Source: Aurantiochytrium sp. KH105 (Eukaryota; Sar; Bigyra; Thraustochytrida; Thraustochytriidae). Taken from it: a stretch of 64,000 bases of DNA. The stretch covers positions 1 to 64,000 of the forward strand of contig BGKB01000126.1 of NCBI GenBank assembly GCA_003116975.1. The letters are read 5' to 3'. Made by a program: the position numbers and the translations under genes. Below the pieces are notes generated by a model that was not told the origin of the DNA, ran no database searches, and saw only the letters and a program-made list of their open reading frames with translations. Below, one piece after another: positions 30,310 to 39,508 of this stretch; position 1 is the first letter of the stretch; each line of letters starts with the position of its first letter.

Positions 30310-30640
30310 ATAAGGGCACCCGAATATGTATTGAGAAGCAAAAACGTAAAGTAAGCGGATGAAGTCCTGCGCCGTAGAGGGGAGAGAAGAAAGAGAGAGA
30401 GCTCGATTGGCCGGAGACGCTCTTGGCGTGGCGTGGAACAGAGGCCAAAAGATAATTTTTGAAGAGATTGCGAGACTTGTTTGATTTCAGAAGTTCTCGG
30501 TCGAATCAATATTTTGTGGCTGCTGCACGTAAGACGTGTTCTGTACAGATTCACAGTCAACCTCGTCGTAATGGCGAAGCGCAAGCCACACAGCAGCACC
30601 CAAAAGGGAACCACATAAAAAAAATAGAAAAAAGAAAATT
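30310..30640. other. Intergenic
   Basis: About 330 bp between the WD40 gene's stop and the first tRNA gene. It includes the T-rich (on the minus strand) Pol III termination zone at about 30616-30641. No gene seen. Confidence 0.5.
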
Positions 30641-30737
30641 TTCTCCATGGCGGGTTCGAACCGCCGACCTACAGATGCTTGCGGTTCCCAGGAAGAACTC
30701 TAACAGTCTGGCGCTCTACCAACTGAGCTAATGGAGA
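30641..30737 (-). tRNA. tRNA-Asn(GTT) with 24-nt intron, copy 1
   Basis: Full cloverleaf: 7-bp acceptor (TCTCCAT/ATGGAGA), D arm GCTC/GAGC, anticodon GTT in loop CTGTTAA, T arm GGCGG-TTCGAAC-CCGCC, discriminator A at 30641. A 24-nt intron (30677-30700, starting GAGTTCTTCC) sits at the canonical 37/38 position. The A box (TAGCTCAGTTGG) and B box (GGTTCGAACCC) are intact. The minus strand has a T-rich Pol III terminator right after the gene. The 20 nt upstream match those of copy 4 at 17 positions. Confidence 0.95.
30677..30700 (-). other. tRNA-Asn intron, copy 1
   Basis: 24 nt between tRNA positions 37 and 38; differs from the copy 4 intron by a single base (CTGGGAAC versus CTGAGAAC). Confidence 0.92.
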
Positions 30738-31154
30738 TCGGTGATAGCCCACTTCCTGTCGTTAGCCAAAAGGGCAGAACGCTCGAGACCTGACTTTCCG
30801 GGCGACAATGTCACGCATTGAATGAGTGAGTTGAAACGGATTCTCTGACTCGACGTCGCGAGAAAAAATCTCTGAGTATTAGTCGTTATTCGAGAGAAAA
30901 GGGCTGACTACAAACTTTTCCTGAGAAAAATAAAAATATAACAATGATTTTGGGTACAGCAAGTTCCGTGCGTACGCCGCGATGCACTCAGCAAGCTACT
31001 CTGTCACGGACAAGGCATACGTGGCTCCTTCCTTCCTACGCCACGCAAAAAAAAAATTGAGGGCAAACTCGTATTCACTGACGGTGAAGGACAACAGCCA
31101 AAAGAATCTGGGCCAATCGACTGTGAAACAAAGAAAAAATGAAAAAAAATAATG
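30738..31154. other. Spacer between tRNA copies 1 and 2
   Basis: About 420 bp, AT-richer than the genes; A-runs near 31045 and 31125-31150 serve as T-run terminators for the minus-strand copy 2. No gene seen. Confidence 0.5.
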
Positions 31155-31227
31155 TTCTCCATGGCGGGTTCGAACCGCCGACCTACAGATTAACAGTCTG
31201 GCGCTCTACCAACTGAGCTAATGGAGA
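31155..31227 (-). tRNA. tRNA-Asn(GTT), intronless, copy 2
   Basis: Same 72-nt body as the spliced form of copy 1: acceptor TCTCCAT/ATGGAGA, anticodon GTT, T loop TTCGAAC, discriminator A. No intron. The minus strand continues into AACATTATTTTTTTT, a strong Pol III terminator. Confidence 0.95.
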
Positions 31228-32067
31228 GAGCAAGCGGCTTTGAGAAGGTTCTCATGGACGCTAGTTGAAAGACCGGCTGCTGAGGTTCAATATATAGAAA
31301 TCACAATCTGACGCCATACTTCTCGAGGCCTAGGCCTACCACACGTGGCGAGGAACACGGCGCCTTATTCATTAAACTTTGAAAGAATTAGGCAGCACTC
31401 TAATGCACATGAATGCAGAGATTGCGGGCAAGCAATGCCGTATTCGCGTGTGTCTGTCTCGCTGCGAGTGCAAGCGTGGACATTCTTGTTGAGACTGATC
31501 CTCATTTCTGAGGGTTCAGGCAACCATACAATACAATGTTGCCAATAGATAGATTATGCTCGACAAGGCTAGAAAATTAGTGACTCTGGGATACCATGGC
31601 ATGGTCTTCCGTCAATAACGAGATGCAATGCAGAGACGTGGAGGTCTTTAGAGTCTCACTACATTCTTTTCATCACCAAGAGTCGCAATTCAGTTTGGTG
31701 TGTGCAGATAGGTCGGTTTGCCTGTGCGCTAAATTGCGCAATTGATCGATATCTTTCTCGATAAGGACGGAGATCTTATCGTAAAGGCAAGACGCGCGTT
31801 TGGCTTTCCGTCTTCTGAAAATCAAAAAATAAGAAGTGATAATACAGAAGCGTTGTTGTGAAGCAATCAATCAGGTGCAAAGGATATACGTTTTTGTTCA
31901 TCAGTTCTACGCCCTCGTCGCGAGATAAGGCGTCGCGGGAGAAGGCCTAGGATTTAATTTCCCGGTTGTACGTGAGCGTCTGGGACTTGCGGGTCGCAAG
32001 AGTGGGCATCTTCAGCAAGCAAGCAAGCAAGTATCGCGATCATCGCGGCGGCCTAAGAAGAGGGAAA
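31228..32067. other. Centre of the tRNA cluster
   Basis: 840 bp of lower GC content between the oppositely oriented tRNA pairs; no convincing gene or repeat. Short frames here have no coding character. Confidence 0.45.
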
Positions 32068-32340
32068 CTACTGCGAGCTCTCAGGATTCGTGGCTGCCTC
32101 TTGTTGAAGTTTTTGCTGCGTATCTAGGTTCTTCCACATGCTGCTCGGGGCCAGCCCGGCCTTTTGTCCCGACACATCCGCGCCTTGCGGAAGGTTGAGC
32201 TTGTGCAGCTCTCTGCGAGATTCTGCTCCCTGAAGAGCAAAGTCAGAGTGGAAGGGAAGGTACACGCCTACGACCCCCACCACCGCAACACAGCAGGCGC
32301 CGACGCCGAGCGCCACGACGCGGCCGGCGTTTTGACTCAT
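32068..32340 (-). CDS. Small single-span membrane protein
   Basis: A 90-residue protein with one hydrophobic segment at about residues 8-28 (VVALGVGACCVAVVGVVGVY), then a hydrophilic tail with LPFHSDFAL and GLAPSSMWKNL. Size and layout (N-terminal span, short tail with a conserved-looking G-x-x-x-x-x-MWKNL end) recall small mitochondrial assembly factors such as SMIM20/MITRAC7, but the similarity is weak and this is only a suggestion. The ATG at 32340 is the first in frame. It lies between tRNA copies 2 and 3. Confidence 0.5.
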   Translation of the reverse strand: MSQNAGRVVALGVGACCVAVVGVVGVYLPFHSDFALQGAESRRELHKLNLPQGADVSGQKAGLAPSSMWKNLDTQQKLQQEAATNPESSQ

Positions 32341-32624
32341 GGACCCCCTCGCTCCGTCTCTTCACCAAAGCACGAGGGAGCCAACTCCAGTACTTCGATT
32401 GACAATCAATCCCACGCAAGCGCTTTCCGAACACGCGGGTGCGTCCTGCTCTTCGACGCTTCGACACGACGTCCCCGCGCGGCTTTGCTCTTCCGCACTC
32501 GCGAAAAACCAGCTTTGCTTCTCCGCTCTCTCTCTGGCCGCGAAGGCGTCTACCTTCTACAGCACCTATATACTGGAGCATGGCATTGCAGGTTTCAAAG
32601 CGCAGCTAAGCCTGCATTCTAACA

Positions 32625-32697
32625 TCTCCATTAGCTCAGTTGGTAGAGCGCCAGACTGTTAATCTGTAGGTCGGCGGTTCGAACCCGCCATGGAGAA
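32625..32697 (+). tRNA. tRNA-Asn(GTT), intronless, copy 3
   Basis: Identical in body to copy 2, on the opposite strand. Same acceptor, GTT anticodon, A and B boxes and discriminator A. Followed by AACATTTTTTTTT, closely matching the 3' flank of copy 2, which supports an inverted duplication. Confidence 0.95.
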
Positions 32698-32891
32698 CAT
32701 TTTTTTTTGTCTATCTTTCATTCTTTTTTTTTTGTTTTTTGCTAGAAGAGAGGCCTTGGCCGATGTCTCTTCGTTCAAACCCGCGAGCGCTGCCATAGTG
32801 CAAGGGACACGACCCGCCATGCCGAAGGGTTCACGTACGTGAGAGATCTCCACACTGCATGGTGAAGAAAGGACCCGCGTTGAAGAGAATG

Positions 32892-32945
32892 CTGAGGACA
32901 TGACCGAGGACATGGCCGAGGACATGGCCGAGGTCATGGCCGAGG
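32892..32945. repeat. 12-bp minisatellite
   Basis: Four to five units of GAGGACATGGCC with small changes, between tRNA copies 3 and 4. Confidence 0.8.
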
Positions 32946-33043
32946 AACGGCGACTTTCTGCAAGGATGCCACGCAGAACACACTCGACAAACGATGACTA
33001 CTTTCGAGAGCTTTTCATACGTACGAGGTGGCGTGATGGCCAC

Positions 33044-33178
33044 GTCGTTGTTCCTGTCGTCGTTGTTCCTGTCGTCGTTGTTCCTGTCGTCGTTGTTCCT
33101 GTCGTCGTTGTTCCTGTCGTTGTCATTGTCGTTGTCATTGTCGTTGTCATTGTCGTTGTCGTTGTCGTTGTCGTCGTT
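33044..33178. repeat. 15-bp then 12-bp minisatellite
   Basis: Five exact units of GTCGTTGTTCCTGTC (33044-33118), grading into GTTGTCATT/GTTGTC units to about 33178. Confidence 0.9.
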
Positions 33179-33535
33179 TCTCTCATCGTCGAGGTACCAG
33201 CCGTTGTATGTGATATCTTAAAGTTGCAAGAGACCTGCTTCACCTGTAAGCAGTACGTACTTTAAAAATAGAATATCGGGTCGATGCACCAGAACTCAGA
33301 GTTTGTTTCGCTCATGAAGTTGCAGGCCTACACGGAGAACGCCTAGGTCGTTGGCCAGCCGCCACAGGCTCTTCCGTCTCGTGGAAGGGCACTCTGACCG
33401 CGCCGCGCGCTCTTGCCTCGCGGATCTGCCGGGGCGAATGGCATCGTCGGGAGAACAAGCCCCGTCATGTCGTCTTCGCGTTGAGCAGTCGCGTTTTGCC
33501 CTTTTGTCTGACGAATGGAAGTGTGCTATCACCAA

Positions 33536-33632
33536 TCTCCATTAGCTCAGTTGGTAGAGCGCCAGACTGTTAGAGTTCTTCCTGAGAACCGCAAGCATCT
33601 GTAGGTCGGCGGTTCGAACCCGCCATGGAGAA
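33536..33632 (+). tRNA. tRNA-Asn(GTT) with 24-nt intron, copy 4
   Basis: Same tRNA body as the other three copies with a 24-nt intron at 33573-33596 in position 37/38. Discriminator A at 33632, then a T-run terminator (33635-33648). Upstream 20 nt match copy 1 at 17 positions. Confidence 0.95.
33573..33596 (+). other. tRNA-Asn intron, copy 4
   Basis: 24 nt at position 37/38, one substitution from the copy 1 intron. Confidence 0.92.
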
Positions 33633-33784
33633 TCTTTTTTTGTTTTTTTGGTCATGGAGAGTAGGTTTAGCCTAAGACTTGGCGAGTTTTTATTTAGTTT
33701 TTTTTTTTACAAAGCATGTGGGATCAGAGGAAACGAGACCAACATGAGCACGACAGAGTGGCTCGATAAAGATTATGTGTATAT

Positions 33785-34984
33785 TTAGAGTTGCGAGCCA
33801 GGGGCAATGCGCTCAATGAGCGTGGCGTTGGCGGTGCCGCCACCCTCGCAGATAGCCTGAACACCGTACTTGCCGTTGCGGCGCTCGAGCTCGTAGAGCA
33901 GAGTGGTCATGATCTTGACACCAGTGGCACCAAGGGGATGTCCGAGAGCGCATGCGCCGCCGTTGACATTGAGCTTGGCGGGGTCGGCGCCGAGCTTCTT
34001 GTACCAGGACACAGGGACCGGGGCAAAGGCTTCGTTGACTTCGTAGAGGTCAATCTGGTCCATGGACATGTTGGCGCGCTTGAGGAGGTTCTCGGTGGCC
34101 GGGATGGGACCCTCGAGCATGATGACGGGGTCGGATCCGGCAAGGGCCATCTCGGTGATCTTGGCGCGGGGCTTGAGGCCGAGCTTGCGAAGTCCGTTCT
34201 CGTTGCAGATGAGAATGGCGGCAGCGCCGTCGCAGATCTGCGACGAGGTGGCCGCGGTGATGATACCCTCGGGGTCAAGGGTCTTGAGCTTGCCCATGGC
34301 CTCGAGCGAGACGTTGGCGCGGATGCCCTCGTCCTTGTCGTGAACGATCTCGTTGCCCTGCTTGTCCTTGCCCTTGACTGGGACGATCTCAGCCTTGAAC
34401 TTACCGGCCTCGGTGGCGGCAAGGCCACGGCGCTGCGACTCGTAGCCGAATTTGTCGAGTTCCTCGCGGGTGAGGCCGTGCTTCTTGGCGAGGAGCTCGG
34501 CGCCCTTGAACTGCGAGAACGAGACGCCGGGGCGCTTCTCCTGGATGCCCTTGGCCTCCGAGGCGAGGCCGCGGCCGGCCTTGATGCTGTCGATGACGTT
34601 GGCGCCGATGGGCACGTTGGTCATGGACTCGACGCCGCAGGCGATCACGCAGTCCTGGACGCCACTCATGACGGCCATGGCGGCAAAGTGGAGCGCCTGC
34701 TGGGAGCTGCCGCACTGGCGGTCCACGCTGACGCCGGGCACGGACTCGGGGATCTTCTTGGACGCGAGGACGATCATGCGGCCGATGTTGCCGGCCTGCA
34801 TGCCGACCTGGTCGACGCATCCGCAGATCACGTCATCGATGGCGGCGCCGTCGATGCCGGTGCGGGTCACGAGCTCGTCGCACACGACGGCGCCGAGATC
34901 GGCCGCGTGCCACTCGCGCAGAGCGCCGTTCTTCTTGCCGCCGGCCGTGCGGCACGCCTCCACGATGTACGCGGTATGGGGCAT
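33785..34984 (-). CDS. Thiolase (acetyl-CoA acetyltransferase / 3-ketoacyl-CoA thiolase)
   Basis: A 399-residue type II/I thiolase starting [14 protein letters not shown]. The catalytic triad is complete: nucleophile C91 ([12 protein letters not shown]), H349 (GHPLGATG) and C379 ([10 protein letters not shown]), spaced as in the well-studied bacterial enzymes; the NEAF loop is also present. The enzyme either condenses two acetyl-CoA or cleaves 3-ketoacyl-CoA; sequence alone does not settle which, though the [11 protein letters not shown] and [10 protein letters not shown] blocks look like broad-range thiolases of the FadA/FadI type. There is no mitochondrial presequence; the C-terminus is SQL, a possible weak peroxisomal PTS1. 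The ATG at 34984 aligns with family starts; the open frame upstream is repeat-rich leader. Confidence 0.9.
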   Translation of the reverse strand: MPHTAYIVEACRTAGGKKNGALREWHAADLGAVVCDELVTRTGIDGAAIDDVICGCVDQVGMQAGNIGRMIVLASKKIPESVPGVSVDRQCGSSQQALHFAAMAVMSGVQDCVIACGVESMTNVPIGANVIDSIKAGRGLASEAKGIQEKRPGVSFSQFKGAELLAKKHGLTREELDKFGYESQRRGLAATEAGKFKAEIVPVKGKDKQGNEIVHDKDEGIRANVSLEAMGKLKTLDPEGIITAATSSQICDGAAAILICNENGLRKLGLKPRAKITEMALAGSDPVIMLEGPIPATENLLKRANMSMDQIDLYEVNEAFAPVPVSWYKKLGADPAKLNVNGGACALGHPLGATGVKIMTTLLYELERRNGKYGVQAICEGGGTANATLIERIAPGSQL

Positions 34985-35176
34985 CTTCCCTGCCTGCTGC
35001 GCTGCTCCTCGCTCTCCCTGCCTGCTGCGCCTGCTGCTCTTCTCCTTCCTCTCCTCTCCTCTCCTCTCCTCTCCTCTCCGCACTCGCTCGCGTTCGGGTT
35101 CTGCCTGCCCCCGCCCCTTCCCGCCGCTCGCTGGCGGACCGACCGCGCCTGCGAGTCCGCCTCTCTGCTCCCAGCA

Positions 35177-35301
35177 CACATACATGCTACATACATACTA
35201 CATACATACTACTACATACGACATACCACATACTACATACATACATACGTATACATACACATCCTGTACATACATCCCTCCCTCCCTCCCTCCCTCCCTC
35301 C
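35177..35301. repeat. (ACAT/ACT)n and (CCCT)n tract
   Basis: Mixed ACATACTAC and ACAT units followed by about seven CCCT units, about 200-320 nt upstream of the thiolase start codon. Confidence 0.85.
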
Positions 35302-36093
35302 TGCGCATGCCTCACTGCCGCCCTGTCGCGCCCGGTCCCTCCCTCCTCCCTGTCCTACGCGCAGTCGTCCCCGCGGGGCAGACTGATGATCCTGCGCCGT
35401 AGACACGCTCTCTGCGACTGCGAGGACTGACTGGAGGCGTATCTTCGAGGTCGCCATCGGACACAGCCGCCGCGGCGCTGCTGCTGCTTCCGATCCCGCC
35501 AGAACTCCAAGCGCGGCTCTGCGCTGCGCGGCTGCGCGCAGGGATGGGTCGACGGGGCGCGCGAAGACGAAGACGGCCGGCGCGGAGGACGCGTGGCGCC
35601 AGGCAGCGCGCGTGCGAGGGCCGCTGTAGGACATAGAGTCGGGCGGGCGGGGGGACCCAGGCCGGCGGCATGCAATCTGAAGACTGTCGTGCGCCGGGCA
35701 GGGCGAGGGAGGGGCCAAGCTTGGCTTCGGCGGACTGCCAGCAGCAGTGGCAGCGGCAGCAGCGATGCGACGCGGACGCACGCGCGATTGGCGCTGGGCG
35801 TGAGAACTGCGCTGGAGGAGAGTTGTCGTCAGGAGTCGCTTCGAGCGCAGAGCACTTTAGATTCTTTCTGTGTGGGAACGGGAGCTGGTGTCGAAGTCAG
35901 CCAGCGGATTTATCCCTTGCTCAAGTAGAGGATCTTGATTCTGTTGCATCAGTTAATGCCGATGACACATGATTCTCTTCGGGCATCGTCGAGGAACGAA
36001 GATCAGGCTGCTAGAACGATATTGGCATAAAGGAGGACTTGCTGCACGCCCATCTGTGTGCATTCATGTAGTACATGTGTAACATTTGATGTG

Positions 36094-36402
36094 CCAAGCT
36101 GCTGCTCCTTTCTGCACCCGGAGAACATCTCTCGCAATTAGTATGCGGTCGAGCCTTCAGTTTCTTCGCGGCGGTTGAATCAAGGAATCGATTGCAAACT
36201 CGTTCAGGCTTTTGGCCGAAATGAGCCTTCATGGTGCATCGTCGCTCATAACGTAGCAAATGCGAAAGATTCGATGTACAGAACAGGTTTCCCGAGCTAC
36301 TGCTTCGTCCTGCGTCCGGAGAACATCTTTCATAACCAGAACATGATCAAGCCTCTGACCTGCAACGTCTTCGCGGCTGTCAGAGCAAGAGATCGATTGC
36401 AG
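36094..36402. repeat. Diverged direct repeat pair
   Basis: A block from 36094 to about 36205 and another from 36292 to about 36402 align: CCGGAGAACATCT is shared exactly, then GAGCCT/AAGCCT, TCTTCGCGGC and ATCGATTGCA in the same order. Spacing is 196-198 nt. Confidence 0.65.
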
Positions 36403-36981
36403 CCATTTCAAATCATTGAGCGCTCTGGTAAAAGGAGCGACAACGCCCTCATCAGGCAAGTGAAAGGTCGCAATGCCGCCCGTCTCAAGAGTCGTATGAT
36501 GCATCGGACTCGCCGCCCCCAATCAAGAACGACGCAAGAAAGAGAGTAGCGTTTTTGTCGATCTTGATGGCACAATGCTTGACGCGCTGCGTCGAGAGGT
36601 TCAGGGGTTCAAGCCGCAGTCGCCGTCGCAGATCAGTGATCATTGGCGAGGAAATCGCGAGAATGGACGGGAGAGTGAAACCCCATGATCTTAATACCTT
36701 CACGAGGCATTCAAAGCTTGAGTCTACGCGTCAAAGAGATGAATAAAGTCTCACGGGTAAAGTGCTCACTCGTAGTCCCCCTGCAATTTTGCCAAGGCAA
36801 GCATCTTGCGCTCCAACGTGTAGAAATCGACGAGTACGAAGTCGTCATACGCCATCTTGCTCTTGCTCTCACTCATGCGAAAGCCTCCAAGAAGCCGCAA
36901 GCTGATGAATACGTTTATTTACATGGCAATCCTGAAACTTCCCAAGCGGGGAGCTCAGCCAAAGAGAGATATTAAGTCTTC

Positions 36982-37984
36982 TTAGCATTTTATCGCCCTC
37001 GTCGATAACCGGCATCGTTTTGATGCGCGCTCCTCAATGTTCGATACGTCACCCCCATTTGCTTTTTGTTCGCTTCGCCAAATGCACGATGCTGAAATTG
37101 GGTAGTGTTGGGCCAATTGGAGCGTTGGATGTTGGCGTCGTGCCTGTCCTGGCTTAGTTGTTCTGTCTCTCATGGATGAGTCCGAACTGCTCTCAGGGTA
37201 CATGTGCGCCGGCCGTGATATATCGTCATTGAATGCTGCCAACTGTTTCCGGGTACGTATCGCTCCTTTTACGCCGTCAGTCGAAACGTGCTCGTCGATA
37301 CAGTGGTTGTGCAGGGCCGCAGCAGCGTACATCAAACTTGTGCAGTTTTCAATACACTCCAAGAGCACGGGTTCTCGGGACAAGCGCCGTTTGTTTTCAA
37401 AGAGGCCGAATGCGAACACGACTGTCGACCTCAAATTGGACGCCGCAATATCAAAACCGCCTGCTTGGTAGCGCTGACACCTTCGTGACGACGGTCCTGC
37501 CGAAAAGATACCATGCCTAAACATCACGTGCATGGTCAGAATCGCCAATAAACCAGGAATTCACGAGGTGAGGCCTACATTCCTGAAACCAACGTCCAAG
37601 AGAAGACGTGCTGAACGTGAGAGCATCATGAGTGCTCCCCCCTCTTCCTTTGAACATCAAGCATCGTGAAGCGCATACGGGAATCAACACATGCCCGACA
37701 GATAGCCGTCTTTGGTGACACATCCTTGGTTTCAGCCGGTGAAAAGCTGCAATATTCCTGGCTTGAAGCACAGACTTGGACTCTTCGAGAACACAGTGCA
37801 GAGCAGCGGCAACTTCTTCTGATGACTCCAACAAGGCCAAGCTCGCCTCTGGGCTTGTTGCAAGGTAGGCAACGCCTTCTCCTTCTTCTTCTTCTTTGCC
37901 AGGAAAGTCATCTTCGAAAAGCAAGCTGGGCATTTCGTTCAACAAATGGTGCGCTCCGAAACTTGAGTTCATAGCACATGGCAC
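36982..37984 (-). pseudogene. PIF/Harbinger-type transposase relic
   Basis: Two overlapping minus-strand frames together resemble the DDE_Tnp_4 transposase core. The upstream frame (37984-37517) contains GGSTHDALTFSTSSL followed some 20 residues later by WFIGDSDHARD, matching the GS-x-HDS and GDS-Y positions (second acidic site). The frame then stops; the other frame (from about 37548 down to 36982) contains SNLRSTVVFAFGLF and, 30 residues on, AAALHNHCIDEH, matching the family's R-x-x-VE-x-AFG and LHN-x-xID motifs. The expected third catalytic Glu of the VERAFG-type motif reads VVFAFG here, so that residue is lost. The first catalytic Asp region is unrecognisable. Frame change plus lost residues indicate an inactive copy. 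Terminal inverted repeats were not identified. Confidence 0.7.
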
Positions 37985-38268
37985 AAATGATCTGCTCGAG
38001 CTTCGCTATCTCCTCCTCGTCCTCTGGCGCGAGAGCGTCTCGTGGGCGAGTGCCACGAACCATCGCAACTGTCTGGACGTCAACGCTGTCCCGACACGAA
38101 CCAACGCCAACAGAGAGGTACCTGCTCACGGTCAGTTCGCGCGTTACGTTCGCCAGCGCGTGATAGAAAGCCGCCCTGGCGCAATAGTCATCCGCACGCG
38201 CGTTATCAATCTAACCAAATGCTTTCCGGCCTTGACCTCTGGTCGAAACTTGTTTGACATTGCCCTTC

Positions 38269-39180
38269 TTAGCTCAGTTCACTGGTAAGGAGAGCGGGCT
38301 GGAGCTGGTGATCCTGGTGCTGCTGATCTTGGTGCTGGCTTGGGTGCTGCAGATGCGAGTGGTCGGGGTCGCGGGGTCGCTTGCGACCCGCGTGCGCTGC
38401 GAACATTGCAGAGGCGGGGATGGAAAGGGCCTCGGGGACCATAAAGGTAAAATCCTGCGCGCGGTCTCCGTCCTGCACAACGTCGCCGCCGTGCCGACGC
38501 TGAAAAGGGCTACCATTGATGGCGTCCGGGTTTCGACAGGGTGCGAGATTCAAGACGCCATCCCAGACGTCCTCGATCTCGCGGGCGTGCCAAACCTCGA
38601 AGCAGGAGCGCCCGCCCCACATTTGCTTTGGTTGGCAGCACAACGGAGTTCGAAGACAACTCACGCACCAGAACTTGGTGCAAGGTGGCGTGCGCTTGGT
38701 GTGCTGCTCCAAAGGGTGGTTTTCGCACTTGGCGCAGCACAGCAAACAAGGTAAACCATCGCGCTTGTGCTTGCGGCTCGTCGCCTCCGAAGTCTCCATA
38801 CGAATGGGCGGGTGCCGCACGCCCCGAACATGGCTCAGCCGCAAAAATACAAGCATCCGGTCGAACCTGTAGAGCTCGAGCACCTTGGACATTGAGCCCT
38901 TTTCACGCGCGTTCGCTACACGCGCTATACTTTCGCGCAAGAGTTCTGCCTGGCCTTCGTTATGACCGGGATCCCACGCTTCGTTGTCAAAGAGTAGCTG
39001 TACGGGTTCCAGCGCTGATCTTCGCGGGCCTAGCGCCCGTGCGACCCCTCGACCACCTTGCTGCTGTTCCTGCTGCTGGTCTTGCTGCTCGAGCTGTTCA
39101 GGAGCCTGCTCTTCAACTTGTCCCTGCAGATCTTGCGACGCTGGCAAAGCCGTTTGAAGCAAATTTGCCGCAGACTCCAT
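38269..39180 (-). CDS. Protein with piggyBac-like C-terminal zinc domain
   Basis: 303 residues from the ATG at 39180. After a Gln/Glu-rich start there is an unrecognised segment (about residues 55-130) and then a Cys/His cluster at about 145-205: CLLCCAKC, C-x-x-FWCVSC, PLCC and SCFEVWH. The order (C-x2-C, C-x2-C, LC, CF-x-x-WH) resembles the RING-like zinc domain that ends piggyBac transposases, preceded as there by a short HPPIRM-type motif. No DDE catalytic domain is present, so this is either a fragment or a host gene made from one. The C-terminus is His/Gln-rich from a CAG-like repeat. It lies beside a Harbinger relic, which fits a transposon-rich patch. An upstream non-ATG extension exists but is not needed. 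Confidence 0.5.
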   Translation of the reverse strand: MESAANLLQTALPASQDLQGQVEEQAPEQLEQQDQQQEQQQGGRGVARALGPRRSALEPVQLLFDNEAWDPGHNEGQAELLRESIARVANAREKGSMSKVLELYRFDRMLVFLRLSHVRGVRHPPIRMETSEATSRKHKRDGLPCLLCCAKCENHPLEQHTKRTPPCTKFWCVSCLRTPLCCQPKQMWGGRSCFEVWHAREIEDVWDGVLNLAPCRNPDAINGSPFQRRHGGDVVQDGDRAQDFTFMVPEALSIPASAMFAAHAGRKRPRDPDHSHLQHPSQHQDQQHQDHQLQPALLTSELS

Positions 39181-39508
39181 CTTCTTCTTGTCGTAAACGT
39201 CGTCGTCGTCGTTGTGCTCGGTCACCACCGCCTCGCCACCCACGGGTTGGCCTTCTCCAATCCGACAGCACGCCGTTTGGGCTCGTCCAGCTGCTTCACG
39301 GTTGACTGTCCACGCCAAAGCCGAAATTTAAGCTAAACCATCGTCGAGGTGGGCGATCTTCGCTGAGCTTGCGCGTCTTTGGTGTTCATTCTCGCTTCTG
39401 ACTCATTCGCTCGCACGCTCACTCGCTCTCACGAGCATCGCCCGCAAAACCCAGCTCCGAGTCAGACGCGTGACGCAAGGTCTCCATCGGTCTGCTCGCA
39501 ACGTCATT

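Larger units (their letters stand above)
32698..33535. other. Spacer between tRNA copies 3 and 4 with minisatellites
   Basis: 840 bp holding two minisatellites (32892-32945 and 33044-33178). The open frames through them (Val/Pro or Thr/Gly strings) are products of the repeats. No gene seen. Confidence 0.5.
34985..36981. other. Intergenic with microsatellites and old repeats
   Basis: About 2 kb. The left part is the thiolase leader: CTCCT repeats (about 35047-35080), a tract of ACAT/ATACT units (35177-35270) and CCCT units (35275-35301). From about 35.9 kb GC drops and a diverged direct repeat is present (see separate entry). Short frames there have no domain I recognise. It may be degraded transposon-associated sequence next to the transposase relic. 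Confidence 0.5.

Noticed and set aside
33044-33178. CRISPR-like array
   Set aside because: Units are directly adjacent without spacers; a minisatellite in a eukaryotic genome.
32900-33265. Val/Pro repeat protein
   Set aside because: The frame exists only because of the GTCGTTGTTCCTGTC repeat; no flanking coding signal.
33791-35386. 531-codon plus-strand frame over the thiolase
   Set aside because: Antisense of a protein with intact catalytic residues; the Leu/Gly/Asp-rich translation is a codon-bias mirror.
38261-38301. tRNA-like 5' half (GCCCTTCTTAGCTCAG, then GGAGAGC)
   Set aside because: A-box-like, but the D loop is too long and no anticodon arm or T arm/B box follows; it also overlaps the stop of the piggyBac-like gene. 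Could be a SINE-type remnant, not supported.
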